64,000 nt of DNA from Alphaproteobacteria bacterium (GTDB lineage: Bacteria > Pseudomonadota > Alphaproteobacteria > UBA6615), in contig JAJFIX010000037.1 of the NCBI GenBank assembly GCA_021774575.1, forward strand, positions 124,001-188,000, written 5' to 3'. The notes beneath the pieces were generated by a model. That model made no database searches, had not been told where the DNA came from, and saw only the letters and a program-made list of their open reading frames with translations. Below, piece by piece: positions 37,360 to 47,110 of this stretch; position 1 is the stretch's first letter, and each line of letters starts with the position of its first letter. The position numbers were made by a program, and so were the translations under genes.

Positions 37360-38124
37360 ATGATTATTAAACGAATGATCGCAGATATAGATGCCTATTT
37401 GGATCGCGACCCGGCGGCGCGGTCGCGGCTAGAGGTATTGTTAACCCATTCCGGCCTGCATGCGGTCATTTGGCATCGATTGGCCCATTGGTTTTGGCGG
37501 CGCGGCCTGCGCATTCTTGGCCGCACCGTTGCGCTGTTTGGTCGCTGGCTGACCGGTATCGAGATACACCCTGAAGCGCAAATTGGTGCCCGGTTGGTTA
37601 TTGACCACGGTATGGGGGTGGTTATCGGCCAAACCGCTGAAATTGGTGACGACGTGACGCTTTATCACGGGGTCACTCTCGGCGGTATCGCGCCGTCAGT
37701 TGATAGCGACCAGCAACGCAATACCAAACGCCACCCGACGATCATGTCCGGGGCCATTGTTGGATCCGGCGCGCAAGTTTTGGGCCCGATTACCGTCGGC
37801 ATTAATGCCCGGGTCGGTGCCAATGCGGTGGTGGTAAAGGATGTGCAAGAGGGATGTACGGTGGTCGGTATCCCGGCCAAACCGGTACTGTCGGCGGCCT
37901 GCAAGGCGGACGAGTTTTCTGCCTATGGGACGCCAACCGATGATTTGCCCGATCCTGTGTCGCGTGCCATAGAAGGACTGCTCGGGGAAATAGGGGCCTT
38001 GCGGGCCCGACTTGAAGAGCTTGAGCGCGAAAATCAGGACTTGAGTGGACGCGGCATCGGCCTAGAAGACAGGGAATCGGCGCAAAACAATGTCGACCGA
38101 CCTGCCCCGAAAAGCACCGATTAG
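37360..38124 (+). CDS. cysE: Serine O-acetyltransferase
   Basis: Makes O-acetylserine, the precursor of cysteine. 254 residues. The N-terminal helices are of the short (EpsC-like) type. The left-handed beta-helix shows IEIHPEAQIGARLVIDHGMGVVIGQTAEIGDDVTLYHGVTLGG-type hexapeptide repeats with the catalytic His and Asp, then KRHPTI and VGIPAKPV. After the catalytic domain there is a coiled-coil-like Glu-rich tail (LGEIGALRARLEELEREN). It is the first gene behind the IscR-type operator, so cysteine synthesis is tied to Fe-S demand. Confidence 0.94.
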   Translation: MIIKRMIADIDAYLDRDPAARSRLEVLLTHSGLHAVIWHRLAHWFWRRGLRILGRTVALFGRWLTGIEIHPEAQIGARLVIDHGMGVVIGQTAEIGDDVTLYHGVTLGGIAPSVDSDQQRNTKRHPTIMSGAIVGSGAQVLGPITVGINARVGANAVVVKDVQEGCTVVGIPAKPVLSAACKADEFSAYGTPTDDLPDPVSRAIEGLLGEIGALRARLEELERENQDLSGRGIGLEDRESAQNNVDRPAPKSTD

Positions 38125-38162
38125 TAGGCCGTCATCAGGCTAATGCAGAGGAAGATAAAGCC

Positions 38163-38633
38163 ATGAAATTAAGTGCGCGGGGGCGTTACGCTGTGATGGC
38201 AATGGCCGATATCGGTGTTTATGGCGATCCAGGTGAGCCGGTGTCGTTGGCCGATATTTCGGCCAGACAGGAGATCTCCTTGTCTTACCTGGAGCAGCTT
38301 TTTGTTAAATTGCGACGCGCCGGCTTAGTCAAAAGTGTGCGCGGGCCCGGTGGCGGCTACACCCTCGGCCACGATGCGGCGGCGACAAGAATTGCCGATA
38401 TTATTGCTGCGGTTGATGAGAAAATTTCCGCGACACGATGCATGCCGGGGAAAAACTCGAGCTGTGTTTCCCAGTCGAGCCGCTGCCTAACTCATGATTT
38501 GTGGGAAGAACTTGGTAATCAGATCAAGCTTTATTTGAGCTCCGTGACCTTGGCCGATGTCTGCGAAGGCCGGGTCCTTGGGACCAGTGGCCTGGTTGGT
38601 CATCGGGATATGTCCCTGATGGCCGTCAACTAG
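38163..38633 (+). CDS. iscR: Fe-S cluster-responsive regulator IscR (Rrf2 family)
   Basis: 156-residue winged-helix repressor. MKLSARGRYAVMAMADIG is the Rrf2 start and SLADISARQEISLSYLEQLFVKLRRAGLVKSVRGPGGGYTL the DNA-binding wing. The cluster-binding region keeps three cysteines and His in CMPGKNSSC, then SSRC, then LTHDLW, as in IscR, so it should sense [2Fe-2S] occupancy. The ribosome site GAGGAAG is well placed. It is 38 bases after cysE and heads the SUF genes; it presumably represses its own operon through the site at 37218. Confidence 0.95.
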   Translation: MKLSARGRYAVMAMADIGVYGDPGEPVSLADISARQEISLSYLEQLFVKLRRAGLVKSVRGPGGGYTLGHDAAATRIADIIAAVDEKISATRCMPGKNSSCVSQSSRCLTHDLWEELGNQIKLYLSSVTLADVCEGRVLGTSGLVGHRDMSLMAVN

Positions 38634-38658
38634 ACCGAAAAAAAACGACGAGCCTGTT

Positions 38659-39771
38659 ATGACAGAACGCATCTATCTAGATTGGAATGCCAGCGCGCCA
38701 ATGCGCGGGCAAGTGATTGACGCGGTCGCATTGGCGATGGCCTCTCACGGCAATCCCTCGTCGGTGCATGGCGACGGGCGGCGCGCCCGTGCGGCTGTCG
38801 AAGACGCGCGCGAAGCTGTTGCGGCCTTGGTCGGGGCAAATCCTGCCAACGTAATTTTCACCAGCGGTGGGACCGAGGCAAATAATCAAGCGCTCGCTGG
38901 GCACCCAAATCACACTGTGCTCGCCAGCGGAATTGAACATGTCTCCATTCTCGAAGTGGCTGCAAATACGCCGCGCATTGCCTGCCTGCCCAATGGGGAA
39001 ATTGATCTCGACCAGTTCTCCGACCTGCTTGGGCGGGGCACCGGGGGCCGGCTCGTCGCCGTGATGCTGGCAAATAATGAGACCGGGGTTATTCAACCGG
39101 TCACCGAAATTGCCGCGCTGGCCCGTGATGCTGGAGCCTTATTTCATTGCGATACCGTGCAAGCTGCGGGTCGGATGGCGGTCGATATTGGGCTTATCGG
39201 TGCAGACAGTATCAGCCTCTCAGCTCATAAAATTGGTGGTCCGAAAGGGGTTGGGGCGCTGATCTTTAATGGCACCGCACCGCAACCGCTGCTCAGGGGC
39301 GGTGGCCAGGAGCGGAGCCGACGAGCCGGAACAGAAAATGTCGCCGGGATTGTCGGGTTTGGCGTGGCCGCACGCCTTGCCGCCAACTGGCGGGACGAAA
39401 TGAACTCCGTTGAGGTACTGCGCGATGAGCTGGAGCAGCGCCTGGCGGCGGCGGCCCCGGAAGTGGTTATTTATGGGCGAGACGCCCGAAGATTGGCCAA
39501 TACCAGTCTTGTCGGTTTGCCGGACATCGATGCAGGAACTCAATTGATGGCCCTGGATCTTGCTGGTATTTCGGTTAGCGCCGGATCCGCTTGCTCGAGT
39601 GGCAAGGTCGCATCCAGCCATGTGCTTGCCGCCATGGGAGTAGGGTCGGCAGCAGCCAATAATGCGATCCGGGTTTCCTTGGGACCGGAGACCTTGGCCG
39701 AAGACGTCAACCGATTTGTGGCCAGCTGGGCCCGGCTGCGCGATGGCGCCCGGGCTCCCGCGGCGGCGTAA
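38659..39771 (+). CDS. Cysteine desulfurase, NifS/IscS-like (first of three)
   Basis: 370-residue PLP enzyme removing sulfur from cysteine. YLDWNASAPM and HGNPSSVHGDGR are the group I N-terminus. [22 protein letters not shown] and SLSAHKIGGPKG (PLP Lys) follow, then the mobile loop SVSAGSACSSGKVASSHVL with the catalytic Cys. It is somewhat diverged from the next gene (for instance LDWNASAP against LDYQATTP), suggesting an old duplication. It lies 25 bases after iscR. Confidence 0.9.
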   Translation: MTERIYLDWNASAPMRGQVIDAVALAMASHGNPSSVHGDGRRARAAVEDAREAVAALVGANPANVIFTSGGTEANNQALAGHPNHTVLASGIEHVSILEVAANTPRIACLPNGEIDLDQFSDLLGRGTGGRLVAVMLANNETGVIQPVTEIAALARDAGALFHCDTVQAAGRMAVDIGLIGADSISLSAHKIGGPKGVGALIFNGTAPQPLLRGGGQERSRRAGTENVAGIVGFGVAARLAANWRDEMNSVEVLRDELEQRLAAAAPEVVIYGRDARRLANTSLVGLPDIDAGTQLMALDLAGISVSAGSACSSGKVASSHVLAAMGVGSAAANNAIRVSLGPETLAEDVNRFVASWARLRDGARAPAAA

Positions 39772-39786
39772 AGGGAAGTAAAGAGC

Positions 39787-40983
39787 ATGACTGAACAGCA
39801 AGGGCGGAGCGTCTATCTCGACTATCAGGCAACCACACCGGTCGATCCAAAGGTGCTCGCCAAGATGCTGCCTTTTTTCACCGGCAATTTTGCCAATCCC
39901 CACTCGGTGCAACACGGTCCGGGACGCCGGGCGGCGGACGCCGTTGAGACGGCGCGGGGTCAGGTCGCGGCGGCCATTGGCGCGCAAGATCGCGAGATCA
40001 TTTTTACCTCTGGTGCGACCGAGGCCAATAATCTGGCCATCAAGGGGGCGCTCAGATTTGCTCTTGAGCATGGCGAGCGTGACGCGATTGTCACCTTCGC
40101 CACCGAACATAAATGTGTGCTTGAGGCGACTGGCGATATGGAGGCCGAAGGCGCGCGCATGACCGTGCTGCCGGTCGGCGCCGACGGCCTCATCGATCTT
40201 GCTGGATTTGAAACGGCGCTGAGTGACGAAACGGCACTGGTTTCGGTGATGGCGGTCAATAATGAGACCGGTGTCATCCAGCCGTTGGCCGAAATAGGTG
40301 CGCTGTGTCGGGCGCGGGGCATCCTGTTTCACACCGATGCGGCGCAAGCAGCGGGCAAAATCGCCATCGATGTGGACGCAATGCAGATCGACTTATTGAG
40401 CTGTACCGCCCATAAAATGTATGGCCCGAAAGGCATTGGCGCACTTTATGTGCGCCGTAGACCGAGGGCCCGCCTGGCGCCGTTGTTTAGCGGCGGCGGG
40501 CAAGAGCGGGGTTTGCGCTCGGGCACATTGCCGGTGCCCCTCTGCGTTGGATTTGGCGCGGCGTGTGAGGTGTCGATTGAGGAAATGGAAGTTGAAGCAG
40601 AGCGGCTTGCCGAAATGAGAGCGCGATTGCTCGATGGTCTGACGGGGCGTCTTGGCGAGTTGAAAATAACCGGCACAATGGCCCATCGTTTTGCCGGCAA
40701 CCTTAACCTAGTTATTCCCGGTGTCGATGGCGGCGATCTTTTGGCCCGGTTGGAGGATGTCGCAATTTCCACCGGTTCGGCCTGCACTTCGGCCAGTCAG
40801 GCCCCATCATATGTTCTGACATCGATGGGGCTTTCTCCGACCCAAGCTAGCCAGTCGTTCCGGCTGTCGGTCGGTCGATTTACCACCCATGAAGATATTG
40901 ACTATGCCGTGTCGCGCCTATCTCAGGCAGCAGAAGATTTGCGCGCCGCTCCGCCCCTTCGGGCGGCTGGCGTTGGCGATTAA
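39787..40983 (+). CDS. iscS: Cysteine desulfurase IscS-like (second of three)
   Basis: 398 residues, group I desulfurase. [22 protein letters not shown] and [13 protein letters not shown] match IscS closely. [28 protein letters not shown] and [21 protein letters not shown] (PLP Lys) follow. The catalytic Cys is in [24 protein letters not shown]-type ribosome site upstream. IscS enzymes also feed tRNA thiolation, and mnmA lies 8 kb downstream. Start is 15 bases after the first desulfurase. Confidence 0.93.
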   Translation: MTEQQGRSVYLDYQATTPVDPKVLAKMLPFFTGNFANPHSVQHGPGRRAADAVETARGQVAAAIGAQDREIIFTSGATEANNLAIKGALRFALEHGERDAIVTFATEHKCVLEATGDMEAEGARMTVLPVGADGLIDLAGFETALSDETALVSVMAVNNETGVIQPLAEIGALCRARGILFHTDAAQAAGKIAIDVDAMQIDLLSCTAHKMYGPKGIGALYVRRRPRARLAPLFSGGGQERGLRSGTLPVPLCVGFGAACEVSIEEMEVEAERLAEMRARLLDGLTGRLGELKITGTMAHRFAGNLNLVIPGVDGGDLLARLEDVAISTGSACTSASQAPSYVLTSMGLSPTQASQSFRLSVGRFTTHEDIDYAVSRLSQAAEDLRAAPPLRAAGVGD

Positions 40984-40997
40984 GGAAGATCCAGGAA

Positions 40998-42464
40998 ATG
41001 GCGAAAACGGAAACACTCGATCCACTCGATCAAGCGACCGACCAATATAAATATGGTTTTGTCACCGACATCGATGTCGAGTTGGCCCCCAAGGGGCTGA
41101 ACGAAGATATCATTAAGTTTATTTCGGCCAAAAAGAACGAGCCGGAGTGGCTGCTAGAGTGGCGGATGAAAGCATATCGTCACTGGTTGACTATGGATGA
41201 ACCGAATTGGCAAAAGCCCGCTTATGACGCGATAAACTATCAAGACAGCTATTACTACGCCGCGCCGAAAATGGCGGAGAAGCCAAAATCTCTCGATGAG
41301 GTTGATCCTATTCTGTTGGAAACCTATGAAAAGCTGGGCATTCCCTTACGCGAGCAAGAGGTGCTTGCAGGGGTTGAGGGTGCGGTCGGCGTTGCGGTTG
41401 ACGCGGTGTTTGACAGCGTCTCGGTTGCCACGACGTTCAAGGCAACATTGGAAAAACAGGGCGTTATTTTCTGCCCTATCTCAGAAGCCGTGGCCGAGCA
41501 TCCCGAACTGGTACGCAAATATCTGGGCTCGGTCGTTCCCTATACGGATAATTTTTTCGCCACACTCAATAGCGCGGTCTTTACCGATGGCTCCTTCGTT
41601 TATATCCCCAAGGGCGTGCGCTGCCCGATGGAGCTTTCGACATATTTCCGTATCAATCAGGAAAATACCGGCCAATTTGAGCGCACCCTGATCATCGCCG
41701 ATGAAGGTTCATATGTGAGCTACCTCGAAGGCTGTACCGCCCCCCAGCGCGACGAGCATCAACTTCATGCGGCGGTGGTTGAGCTGGTTTGCCTGGGCGA
41801 CGCGGAGGTTAAATATTCGACCGTGCAGAATTGGTATCCGGGCGACGCCGAGGGCAAGGGTGGTATCTATAATTTTGTTACCAAACGTGGGGCATGCCGA
41901 GGTGACTATTCGAAAATCTCCTGGACGCAGGTTGAAACGGGATCGGCGGTAACGTGGAAATACCCGAGCTGTATCTTGCAAGGTGATCATTCGGTTGGCG
42001 AATTTTACTCCGTCGCCATCACCAATAATTTGCAGCAGGCCGATACCGGCACGAAAATGATCCATTTGGGTCGAAACACAAAGAGCCGGATAATTTCGAA
42101 GGGGATTTCCGCCGGACGCGCCGATCAAACATATCGAGGATTGGTGCGGGTTGGTCCCAAAGCCTCGGGCGCGCGCAATTATACCCAATGCGATAGCCTG
42201 TTGATCGGCGATGAATGCGGCGCTCACACAATTCCCTATATCGAAACGGCAAATGATACGGCCCTTGTTGAGCACGAGGCGACGACCTCGAAAATCAGCG
42301 AAGATCAGCTTTTTTATTGTCGTCAGCGTGGCCTATCCGATGAAGAAGCCGTGGCGCTGATCGTCAATGGGTTTTGCCGCGAGGTTATGCAGGAACTCCC
42401 GATGGAATTTGCCGTAGAAGCGCAAAAACTCGTCGGCATCAGTTTAGAAGGAAGTGTTGGCTAA
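40998..42464 (+). CDS. sufB: Fe-S cluster assembly protein SufB
   Basis: Core scaffold subunit of SufBC2D, on which clusters are built from persulfide sulfur. 488 residues. [44 protein letters not shown] is the standard start. The beta-helix and C-terminal core include [47 protein letters not shown] and [20 protein letters not shown], as in all SufB. Its stop overlaps the sufC start by one base (TAATG). Confidence 0.97.
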   Translation: MAKTETLDPLDQATDQYKYGFVTDIDVELAPKGLNEDIIKFISAKKNEPEWLLEWRMKAYRHWLTMDEPNWQKPAYDAINYQDSYYYAAPKMAEKPKSLDEVDPILLETYEKLGIPLREQEVLAGVEGAVGVAVDAVFDSVSVATTFKATLEKQGVIFCPISEAVAEHPELVRKYLGSVVPYTDNFFATLNSAVFTDGSFVYIPKGVRCPMELSTYFRINQENTGQFERTLIIADEGSYVSYLEGCTAPQRDEHQLHAAVVELVCLGDAEVKYSTVQNWYPGDAEGKGGIYNFVTKRGACRGDYSKISWTQVETGSAVTWKYPSCILQGDHSVGEFYSVAITNNLQQADTGTKMIHLGRNTKSRIISKGISAGRADQTYRGLVRVGPKASGARNYTQCDSLLIGDECGAHTIPYIETANDTALVEHEATTSKISEDQLFYCRQRGLSDEEAVALIVNGFCREVMQELPMEFAVEAQKLVGISLEGSVG

Positions 42465-43216
42465 TGGCTTTGTTAGACGTCAAGGATCTGCATGCGCGGA
42501 TTGCCGAAACGGATATTTTAAATGGGTTGAGTCTGTCGATCGGCCCCGGTGAGGTGCATGCGATCATGGGGCCCAACGGGTCGGGAAAAAGCACTCTTTC
42601 CTTCACCTTGGCCGGTCGCGACGGTTATGAAGTGACCAGCGGTTCAGCCGAACTTGACGGCACTGACCTGATCCAAATGAGTGTTGAGGAGCGGGCTCGG
42701 GCCGGGCTGTTTCTCGCCCTGCAATATCCCGTTGAAATTCCCGGCGTCACCGGCACATCATTTTTACGTACCGCCGTTAATGCCCATCGCAAACATCGGG
42801 GCGAAGACCCGATGGACGCCATGGATTTTGTGAAATTTATTCGGGCCAAGGCCACCGCGCTGGATATTAGCGACGACATGTTGAAGCGTCCGCTGAATGT
42901 CGGGTTTTCAGGCGGTGAGAAAAAACGATTTGAAGTTTTACAAATGACGGCTCTTGAGCCGCGCCTGGCGATCCTCGATGAAACCGATTCCGGACTGGAT
43001 ATCGATGCGATGAAAGTCGTTGCCGAGGGGGTCAATAATCTCCGCTCGCCGGAACGCGGGATGCTGGTAATCACCCATTATCAGCGCCTGCTTGATCATA
43101 TCGCGCCTGATTATGTTCATGTCATGGTTGCCGGTCGCATTGTCGAAACCGGTGGTGGCGAGCTCGTTGGCGAGCTCGAAAAGAACGGCTACGCCCGTTT
43201 CTTGGCGGCGGCATGA
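42464..43216 (+). CDS. sufC: Fe-S cluster assembly ATPase SufC
   Basis: ABC-type ATPase subunit of SufBC2D. 250 residues from the ATG at 42464. Walker A is GPNGSGKSTLSF, the signature FSGGEKKRFEVLQM and Walker B LAILDETDSGLDIDAMKVV. The switch His is in ITHYQRLLDHI. The open frame extends upstream into sufB, but the AAGGAAG ribosome site (8-14 bases before) and the overlapping stop favour this start. Confidence 0.97.
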   Translation: MALLDVKDLHARIAETDILNGLSLSIGPGEVHAIMGPNGSGKSTLSFTLAGRDGYEVTSGSAELDGTDLIQMSVEERARAGLFLALQYPVEIPGVTGTSFLRTAVNAHRKHRGEDPMDAMDFVKFIRAKATALDISDDMLKRPLNVGFSGGEKKRFEVLQMTALEPRLAILDETDSGLDIDAMKVVAEGVNNLRSPERGMLVITHYQRLLDHIAPDYVHVMVAGRIVETGGGELVGELEKNGYARFLAAA

Positions 43217-43223
43217 GGGTGCA

Positions 43224-44552
43224 ATGACGGCAAACGAAATATTTGGCGCGACGTTTAGTCCGCGCGGATCGTCGACGGTAGACGGTCCGCCTTGGCTAGC
43301 GAATTTGCGCCAATGTGCCCGGGAGCAGTTCGAAGCGACCGGACTGCCCCGGCGTAAAGTCGAAAATTGGCGCTACACGGATTTGACTGATCTTGGGGCG
43401 CAGGCCTGGGAGCCTGCCCAAGCCACATCGGCTCCGTCTGAACTGTCTGCAGAAATAGCTGGCACCGGTCCCCGGCTGACACTTTTTAACGGGCGTTTCG
43501 TGCCGCAATTATCCAATTTGGATGGTTTGAGTGACGGCGCGCGGTTGATGGGACTGGCGGACTGTTTGGCCGCCGAGCCCACGCTCATTGATCGGCATTT
43601 GGGCAAGCTCGCTGTGGGCGAGGCGATGCCGCTAGCGGCCTTGAATACGGCTTGGATTGACGATGGGGCGGTGTTGATCATTGCGCCGGGTGCAAAAATA
43701 GACCAGCGCCTGCATATTGTGTCGCTGGGTGATGGCGATCGTGCGGCGTTTCACCCTCGGCTATTAGTCGTTGCCGGCGATGGTTGTTCGGTAACTTTGG
43801 TTGAGCACCATTTGCCGGTTCAAGATCATGCCTATTTCTCTAATTCGGTAGCCGAGATATTTGTCGGTTCGGGGGCTCGGCTAGAGCATATTAAAATACA
43901 GGAGGAAGCCATGTCGGCGACCCATTTGGCCGCCGCCCATATTCGCCTCGATGATGAGGGGAGCTACGAAGGGTTCATCTTGCAAAAAGGCGCGCGTCTG
44001 GCCCGTCACGAGATTGCGGCCGAACTCGGCGCGGCGGCTGATTGTCGGGTCGCGGCGGCCTATCTCGGCAATGGCGATCAGCATTTGGATACGACGATCC
44101 GGATTGAGCATGTGCGTCCCGGCGCGACGTCACGCCAACATGTCAGGGGCGTCTTGACCGATCAAGCGAGGGGTGTTTTTCAAGGCAAAACTACCGTGCA
44201 TAAGGGCGCCCAGCAGACCGACGGGCAGCAAATGAGCCGCGCCTTGCTGCTCTCGCCCGAGGCACGTTTTAGTGCCAAGCCCGAGCTTGAAATATATGCC
44301 GACGATGTCAAGTGCGGCCACGGCGCGACAACCGGCGCCTTGTCTGAAGATGCGATGTTCTATTTAGAGGCGCGCGGTATCGATCGCGAGACAGCGCGGG
44401 CGCTCTTGATCGGCGCCTTTGTCGAAGAAGTCATCGCGGAAATTTCCGATGCGCCCTCGCGCACAGCCTTGCGGGCGCTGGTCGGAAAATGGTTGTTCGA
44501 TTTAACCGGCCATGACTGGTCAATCGACCTCGATGATGGAGACCTCGCGTGA
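43224..44552 (+). CDS. sufD: Fe-S cluster assembly protein SufD
   Basis: SufB paralogue that forms the SufBC2D scaffold and helps recruit iron. 442 residues. RRKVENWRYTDLTDL is the SufD N-terminal helix. The beta-helix core ends with SRQHVRGVLTDQARGVFQGKTTVHKGAQQTDGQQMSRALL-type sequence and YADDVKCGHGATTGALSEDAMFYLEARGI, which contains the conserved His. The ATG at 43224 is chosen because upstream frame sequence overlaps sufC. The stop overlaps the sufS GTG (GTGA). Confidence 0.95.
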   Translation: MTANEIFGATFSPRGSSTVDGPPWLANLRQCAREQFEATGLPRRKVENWRYTDLTDLGAQAWEPAQATSAPSELSAEIAGTGPRLTLFNGRFVPQLSNLDGLSDGARLMGLADCLAAEPTLIDRHLGKLAVGEAMPLAALNTAWIDDGAVLIIAPGAKIDQRLHIVSLGDGDRAAFHPRLLVVAGDGCSVTLVEHHLPVQDHAYFSNSVAEIFVGSGARLEHIKIQEEAMSATHLAAAHIRLDDEGSYEGFILQKGARLARHEIAAELGAAADCRVAAAYLGNGDQHLDTTIRIEHVRPGATSRQHVRGVLTDQARGVFQGKTTVHKGAQQTDGQQMSRALLLSPEARFSAKPELEIYADDVKCGHGATTGALSEDAMFYLEARGIDRETARALLIGAFVEEVIAEISDAPSRTALRALVGKWLFDLTGHDWSIDLDDGDLA

Positions 44553-45796
44553 CAGTCATGACAGCAACCAACGAACCTAAATTTGACGTCGACGCAGTGC
44601 GCAAGGATTTTCCGATCCTGTCGCGCCAAGTGCATGGCAAAAAGTTGGTTTTTCTCGATAGCGCCGCATCGGCGCAGAAACCCCGCCAGGTGATCGATAC
44701 CCTGCGCTCGGTCTATGAGGATGAATATGCCAATGTTCATCGCGGGGCCTATTTTCTGTCCGAGCAGGCGACCTCGCGCTATGAAGGCGCGCGCGAAAAA
44801 GTGCGGGAATTCATTGGTGCCGCCCATGCCCATGAGATCATTTTCACCCGCAACGCAACCGAGAGCATCAACCTTGTCGCAAGATCCTATGGAAAGGAAT
44901 TTCTGAAGGCGGGCGATGAGGTCATCATTTCAGAACTAGAACATCATTCCAATATTGTTCCCTGGCAAATGCTGCGCGACGAGATCGGCATCGTGCTCAA
45001 AACCACCCCGATCAGCGATGCGGGCGAGTTTCTGCTCGACGACTTTAAGGCCGTATTGTCGGACCGGACCAAGTTGGTCGCCCTTGCCCATATGTCGAAT
45101 GTGCTCGGAACAATCCTGCCAGTGCGCGAAATTATCGACCTCTCCCACGCGGCCGGGGCTAAAGTATTGCTTGATGGCTGCCAGTCGGTGGTCCACCAGC
45201 CGGTTGATATGGTCGGCCTTGGCTGCGATTTTTATGCATTTTCCGGGCATAAACTTTATGGGCCTTCGGGGATCGGCGTGCTCTATGGGCGCGAGGAATT
45301 GCTTGATGCGATGCCGCCATTTCTTGGGGGCGGCGATATGATTTCCAGCGTCACCTTGGAACAATCCAAATGGGCCAAGCTGCCGCACAAATTTGAAGCA
45401 GGTACACCGGCGATAGCGCCGACCATTGGGCTGGGCGCCGCACTCGATTATGTGAATGCCCTGGGGTTGGAAAATATCGGTGCTCATGAGGCCGAGCTGC
45501 TGGCCTATGCCAACCAGCAACTGGCGCAAATTCCCGGTCTGACCCTGATTGGTACGGCACCGGGCAAAGGCAGCGTGATTTCGTTCACCCTCGATTGCGC
45601 CCATCCCCACGATATCGCAACCATTGTCGATAGGTCGGGAGTAGCAGTGCGGGCCGGGCATCATTGCGCCCAACCGCTTATGCAGCGTTTCGGCATTCCG
45701 GCTGCGACAAGGGCTTCTTTCGGGCTTTACAATCGGCGCGATGAGGTCGATGCATTGGTTGACGCCCTGGGGCAGGTGCGGGAGATTTTTGGCTAA
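44549..45796 (+). CDS. sufS: SUF cysteine desulfurase SufS (third of three)
   Basis: Group II desulfurase of the SUF pathway. 415 residues. VRKDFPILSRQVHGKKLVFLDSAASAQKP is the start. FTRNATESINLVA, SELEHHSNIVPWQ, SGHKLYGPSGIGVLYG (PLP Lys) and RAGHHCAQPLMQRFG (catalytic Cys) are intact. The GTG start at 44549 has GGAG 6 bases upstream; an ATG 9 bases further is possible. It directly precedes sufU, its expected sulfur acceptor. Confidence 0.96.
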   Translation: MTVMTATNEPKFDVDAVRKDFPILSRQVHGKKLVFLDSAASAQKPRQVIDTLRSVYEDEYANVHRGAYFLSEQATSRYEGAREKVREFIGAAHAHEIIFTRNATESINLVARSYGKEFLKAGDEVIISELEHHSNIVPWQMLRDEIGIVLKTTPISDAGEFLLDDFKAVLSDRTKLVALAHMSNVLGTILPVREIIDLSHAAGAKVLLDGCQSVVHQPVDMVGLGCDFYAFSGHKLYGPSGIGVLYGREELLDAMPPFLGGGDMISSVTLEQSKWAKLPHKFEAGTPAIAPTIGLGAALDYVNALGLENIGAHEAELLAYANQQLAQIPGLTLIGTAPGKGSVISFTLDCAHPHDIATIVDRSGVAVRAGHHCAQPLMQRFGIPAATRASFGLYNRRDEVDALVDALGQVREIFG

Positions 45797-46260
45797 TGAG
45801 CAATGAGTTACGTGAGCTGTATCAAGAGGTTATTCTCGATCACGGGCGAACCCCGCGGAATTTCCGTGATCTCGAAAAGGCGACCGCGCAGGCGTTTGGT
45901 AACAATCCCCTCTGCGGCGATCAACTGACGGTCTACTTGGCGCTGGGCGCAGACCGCAAGGTGGAAGATGTCACATTCAAGGGCAATGGGTGTGCAATCT
46001 CGGTTGCCTCGGCCTCGCTCATGACCGAAGCCTTGAAGGGCAAGAGCGAGGGAGATGTTCGCGCTCTTTACAAAGCGTTTCACGCGATGTGCACTGGCGA
46101 GGAAACAGGACCTGCACCCGAGGGTGAGGATGACGCGCTTGAAAAGCTGCGGGTTCTTTCCGGTGTGGCCGAATATCCGACCCGGGTTAAATGCGCGACC
46201 CTCGCCTGGCATACAATGGCGGCGGCGCTCGATGGCGAACAGGAAGTGACGACCGAATGA
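45796..46260 (+). CDS. sufU: SufU-type sulfurtransferase/scaffold
   Basis: 154 residues. LYQEVILDHGRTPRNF is the SufU start. The Zn/sulfur ligands are all present: NPLCGDQLTVY (Cys and Asp), GNGCAISVASASLM (Cys) and RVKCATLAWHT (Cys). The insertion between the second and third cysteines (EETGPAPEGEDDALEKLRVL) is the SufU feature absent from IscU. It likely takes the persulfide from SufS and passes it to SufB. One-base overlap with sufS (TAATG). Confidence 0.93.
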   Translation: MSNELRELYQEVILDHGRTPRNFRDLEKATAQAFGNNPLCGDQLTVYLALGADRKVEDVTFKGNGCAISVASASLMTEALKGKSEGDVRALYKAFHAMCTGEETGPAPEGEDDALEKLRVLSGVAEYPTRVKCATLAWHTMAAALDGEQEVTTE

Positions 46261-46691
46261 GTAACGAGGAGGCGGAGTTGAACCAGTTTGGATTTGGCAC
46301 GATGCCGGGCGGCCTTGGCGGTTTCGGCGCGATGCCGGGCGAAGACATTATCGCCCATGCCGGTGATCCGATGCCCGAGGGCACGTCGACGGCAAGCGCC
46401 GAGGCGATGATCGAGGCGATGAAGACCGTCCATGACCCGGAAATTCCGGTAAATATTTACGATCTAGGGCTTATCTATCAATGCGATATGGCCGAGGATG
46501 GCACGGTCACGGTTGATATGTCGTTGACTGCGCCGGGCTGCCCAGTCGCCGGTATTCTGCCGCAACAGGTCGCCGATGCCCTGGCCGGGCTGGCCGGGGT
46601 CGGCGAGGTGACGGTGAGCATCGTCTGGGATCCACCCTGGACGACCGACCGGATGTCCGATGATGCCAAGCTGGCGCTTGATATTATGTAG
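46257..46691 (+). CDS. sufT: SUF accessory protein SufT (DUF59/MIP18-like)
   Basis: 144 residues from the ATG overlapping the sufU stop (ATGA). The C-terminal DUF59 domain has MIEAMKTVHDPEIPVNIYDLGLIYQCD and the Cys motif MSLTAPGCPVAGILPQQV, typical of SufT-like Fe-S maturation or carrier proteins. The N-terminal about 45 residues are Gly/Met/Pro-rich and look disordered (GTMPGGLGGFGAMPGED). The longer frame from 46191 is rejected since it overlaps sufU further without a ribosome site. Confidence 0.92.
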   Translation: MSNEEAELNQFGFGTMPGGLGGFGAMPGEDIIAHAGDPMPEGTSTASAEAMIEAMKTVHDPEIPVNIYDLGLIYQCDMAEDGTVTVDMSLTAPGCPVAGILPQQVADALAGLAGVGEVTVSIVWDPPWTTDRMSDDAKLALDIM

Positions 46692-46751
46692 GTTCGAGCC
46701 TAGTTCATGTAATATAGCTCTGTGAAACACGAAATAACGACCGAGAACAAT

Positions 46752-47087
46752 ATGCCGACGCCTGTATTAACCTTGACCGAAGCCGCTGCCGCGCGTGTCC
46801 GTGCGCTGGTGGATGATGGTGAAAAAGCGATCTCTGGCCTGCGTGTATCGCTGAGCGAGCAAGGTTGTTCGGGCATGTCCTATGTGGTCGATTATGCCGA
46901 AGGCCAACGTGGCTACGAAGAGGTGATCGAGGATAAGGGCGTTTGCATTTATATCGATCCGGCGGCGACGATGTTTCTGATCGGCTCGCAGATGGATTAT
47001 GAGGAAAGCCGTTTTCGCTCGGGCTTTACCTTCAATAATCCCAATGAAAAAGGCCGCTGCGGTTGCGGCGAATCCTTCCACGTCTGA
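46752..47087 (+). CDS. sufA: A-type Fe-S carrier (SufA/IscA/ErpA-like)
   Basis: HesB-fold carrier that moves clusters to target proteins. LTLTEAAAARVRALV is the start of the fold. The three cysteine ligands are in SEQGCSGMSYVVDYAE and in NEKGRCGCGESFHV. A GTG at 46722 would add ten residues but has no ribosome site; the ATG at 46752 gives 111 residues. It lies between sufT and the ferredoxin gene. Confidence 0.92.
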   Translation: MPTPVLTLTEAAAARVRALVDDGEKAISGLRVSLSEQGCSGMSYVVDYAEGQRGYEEVIEDKGVCIYIDPAATMFLIGSQMDYEESRFRSGFTFNNPNEKGRCGCGESFHV

Positions 47088-47110
47088 TCCCGTCCGGGGC
47101 CCAAAATTTC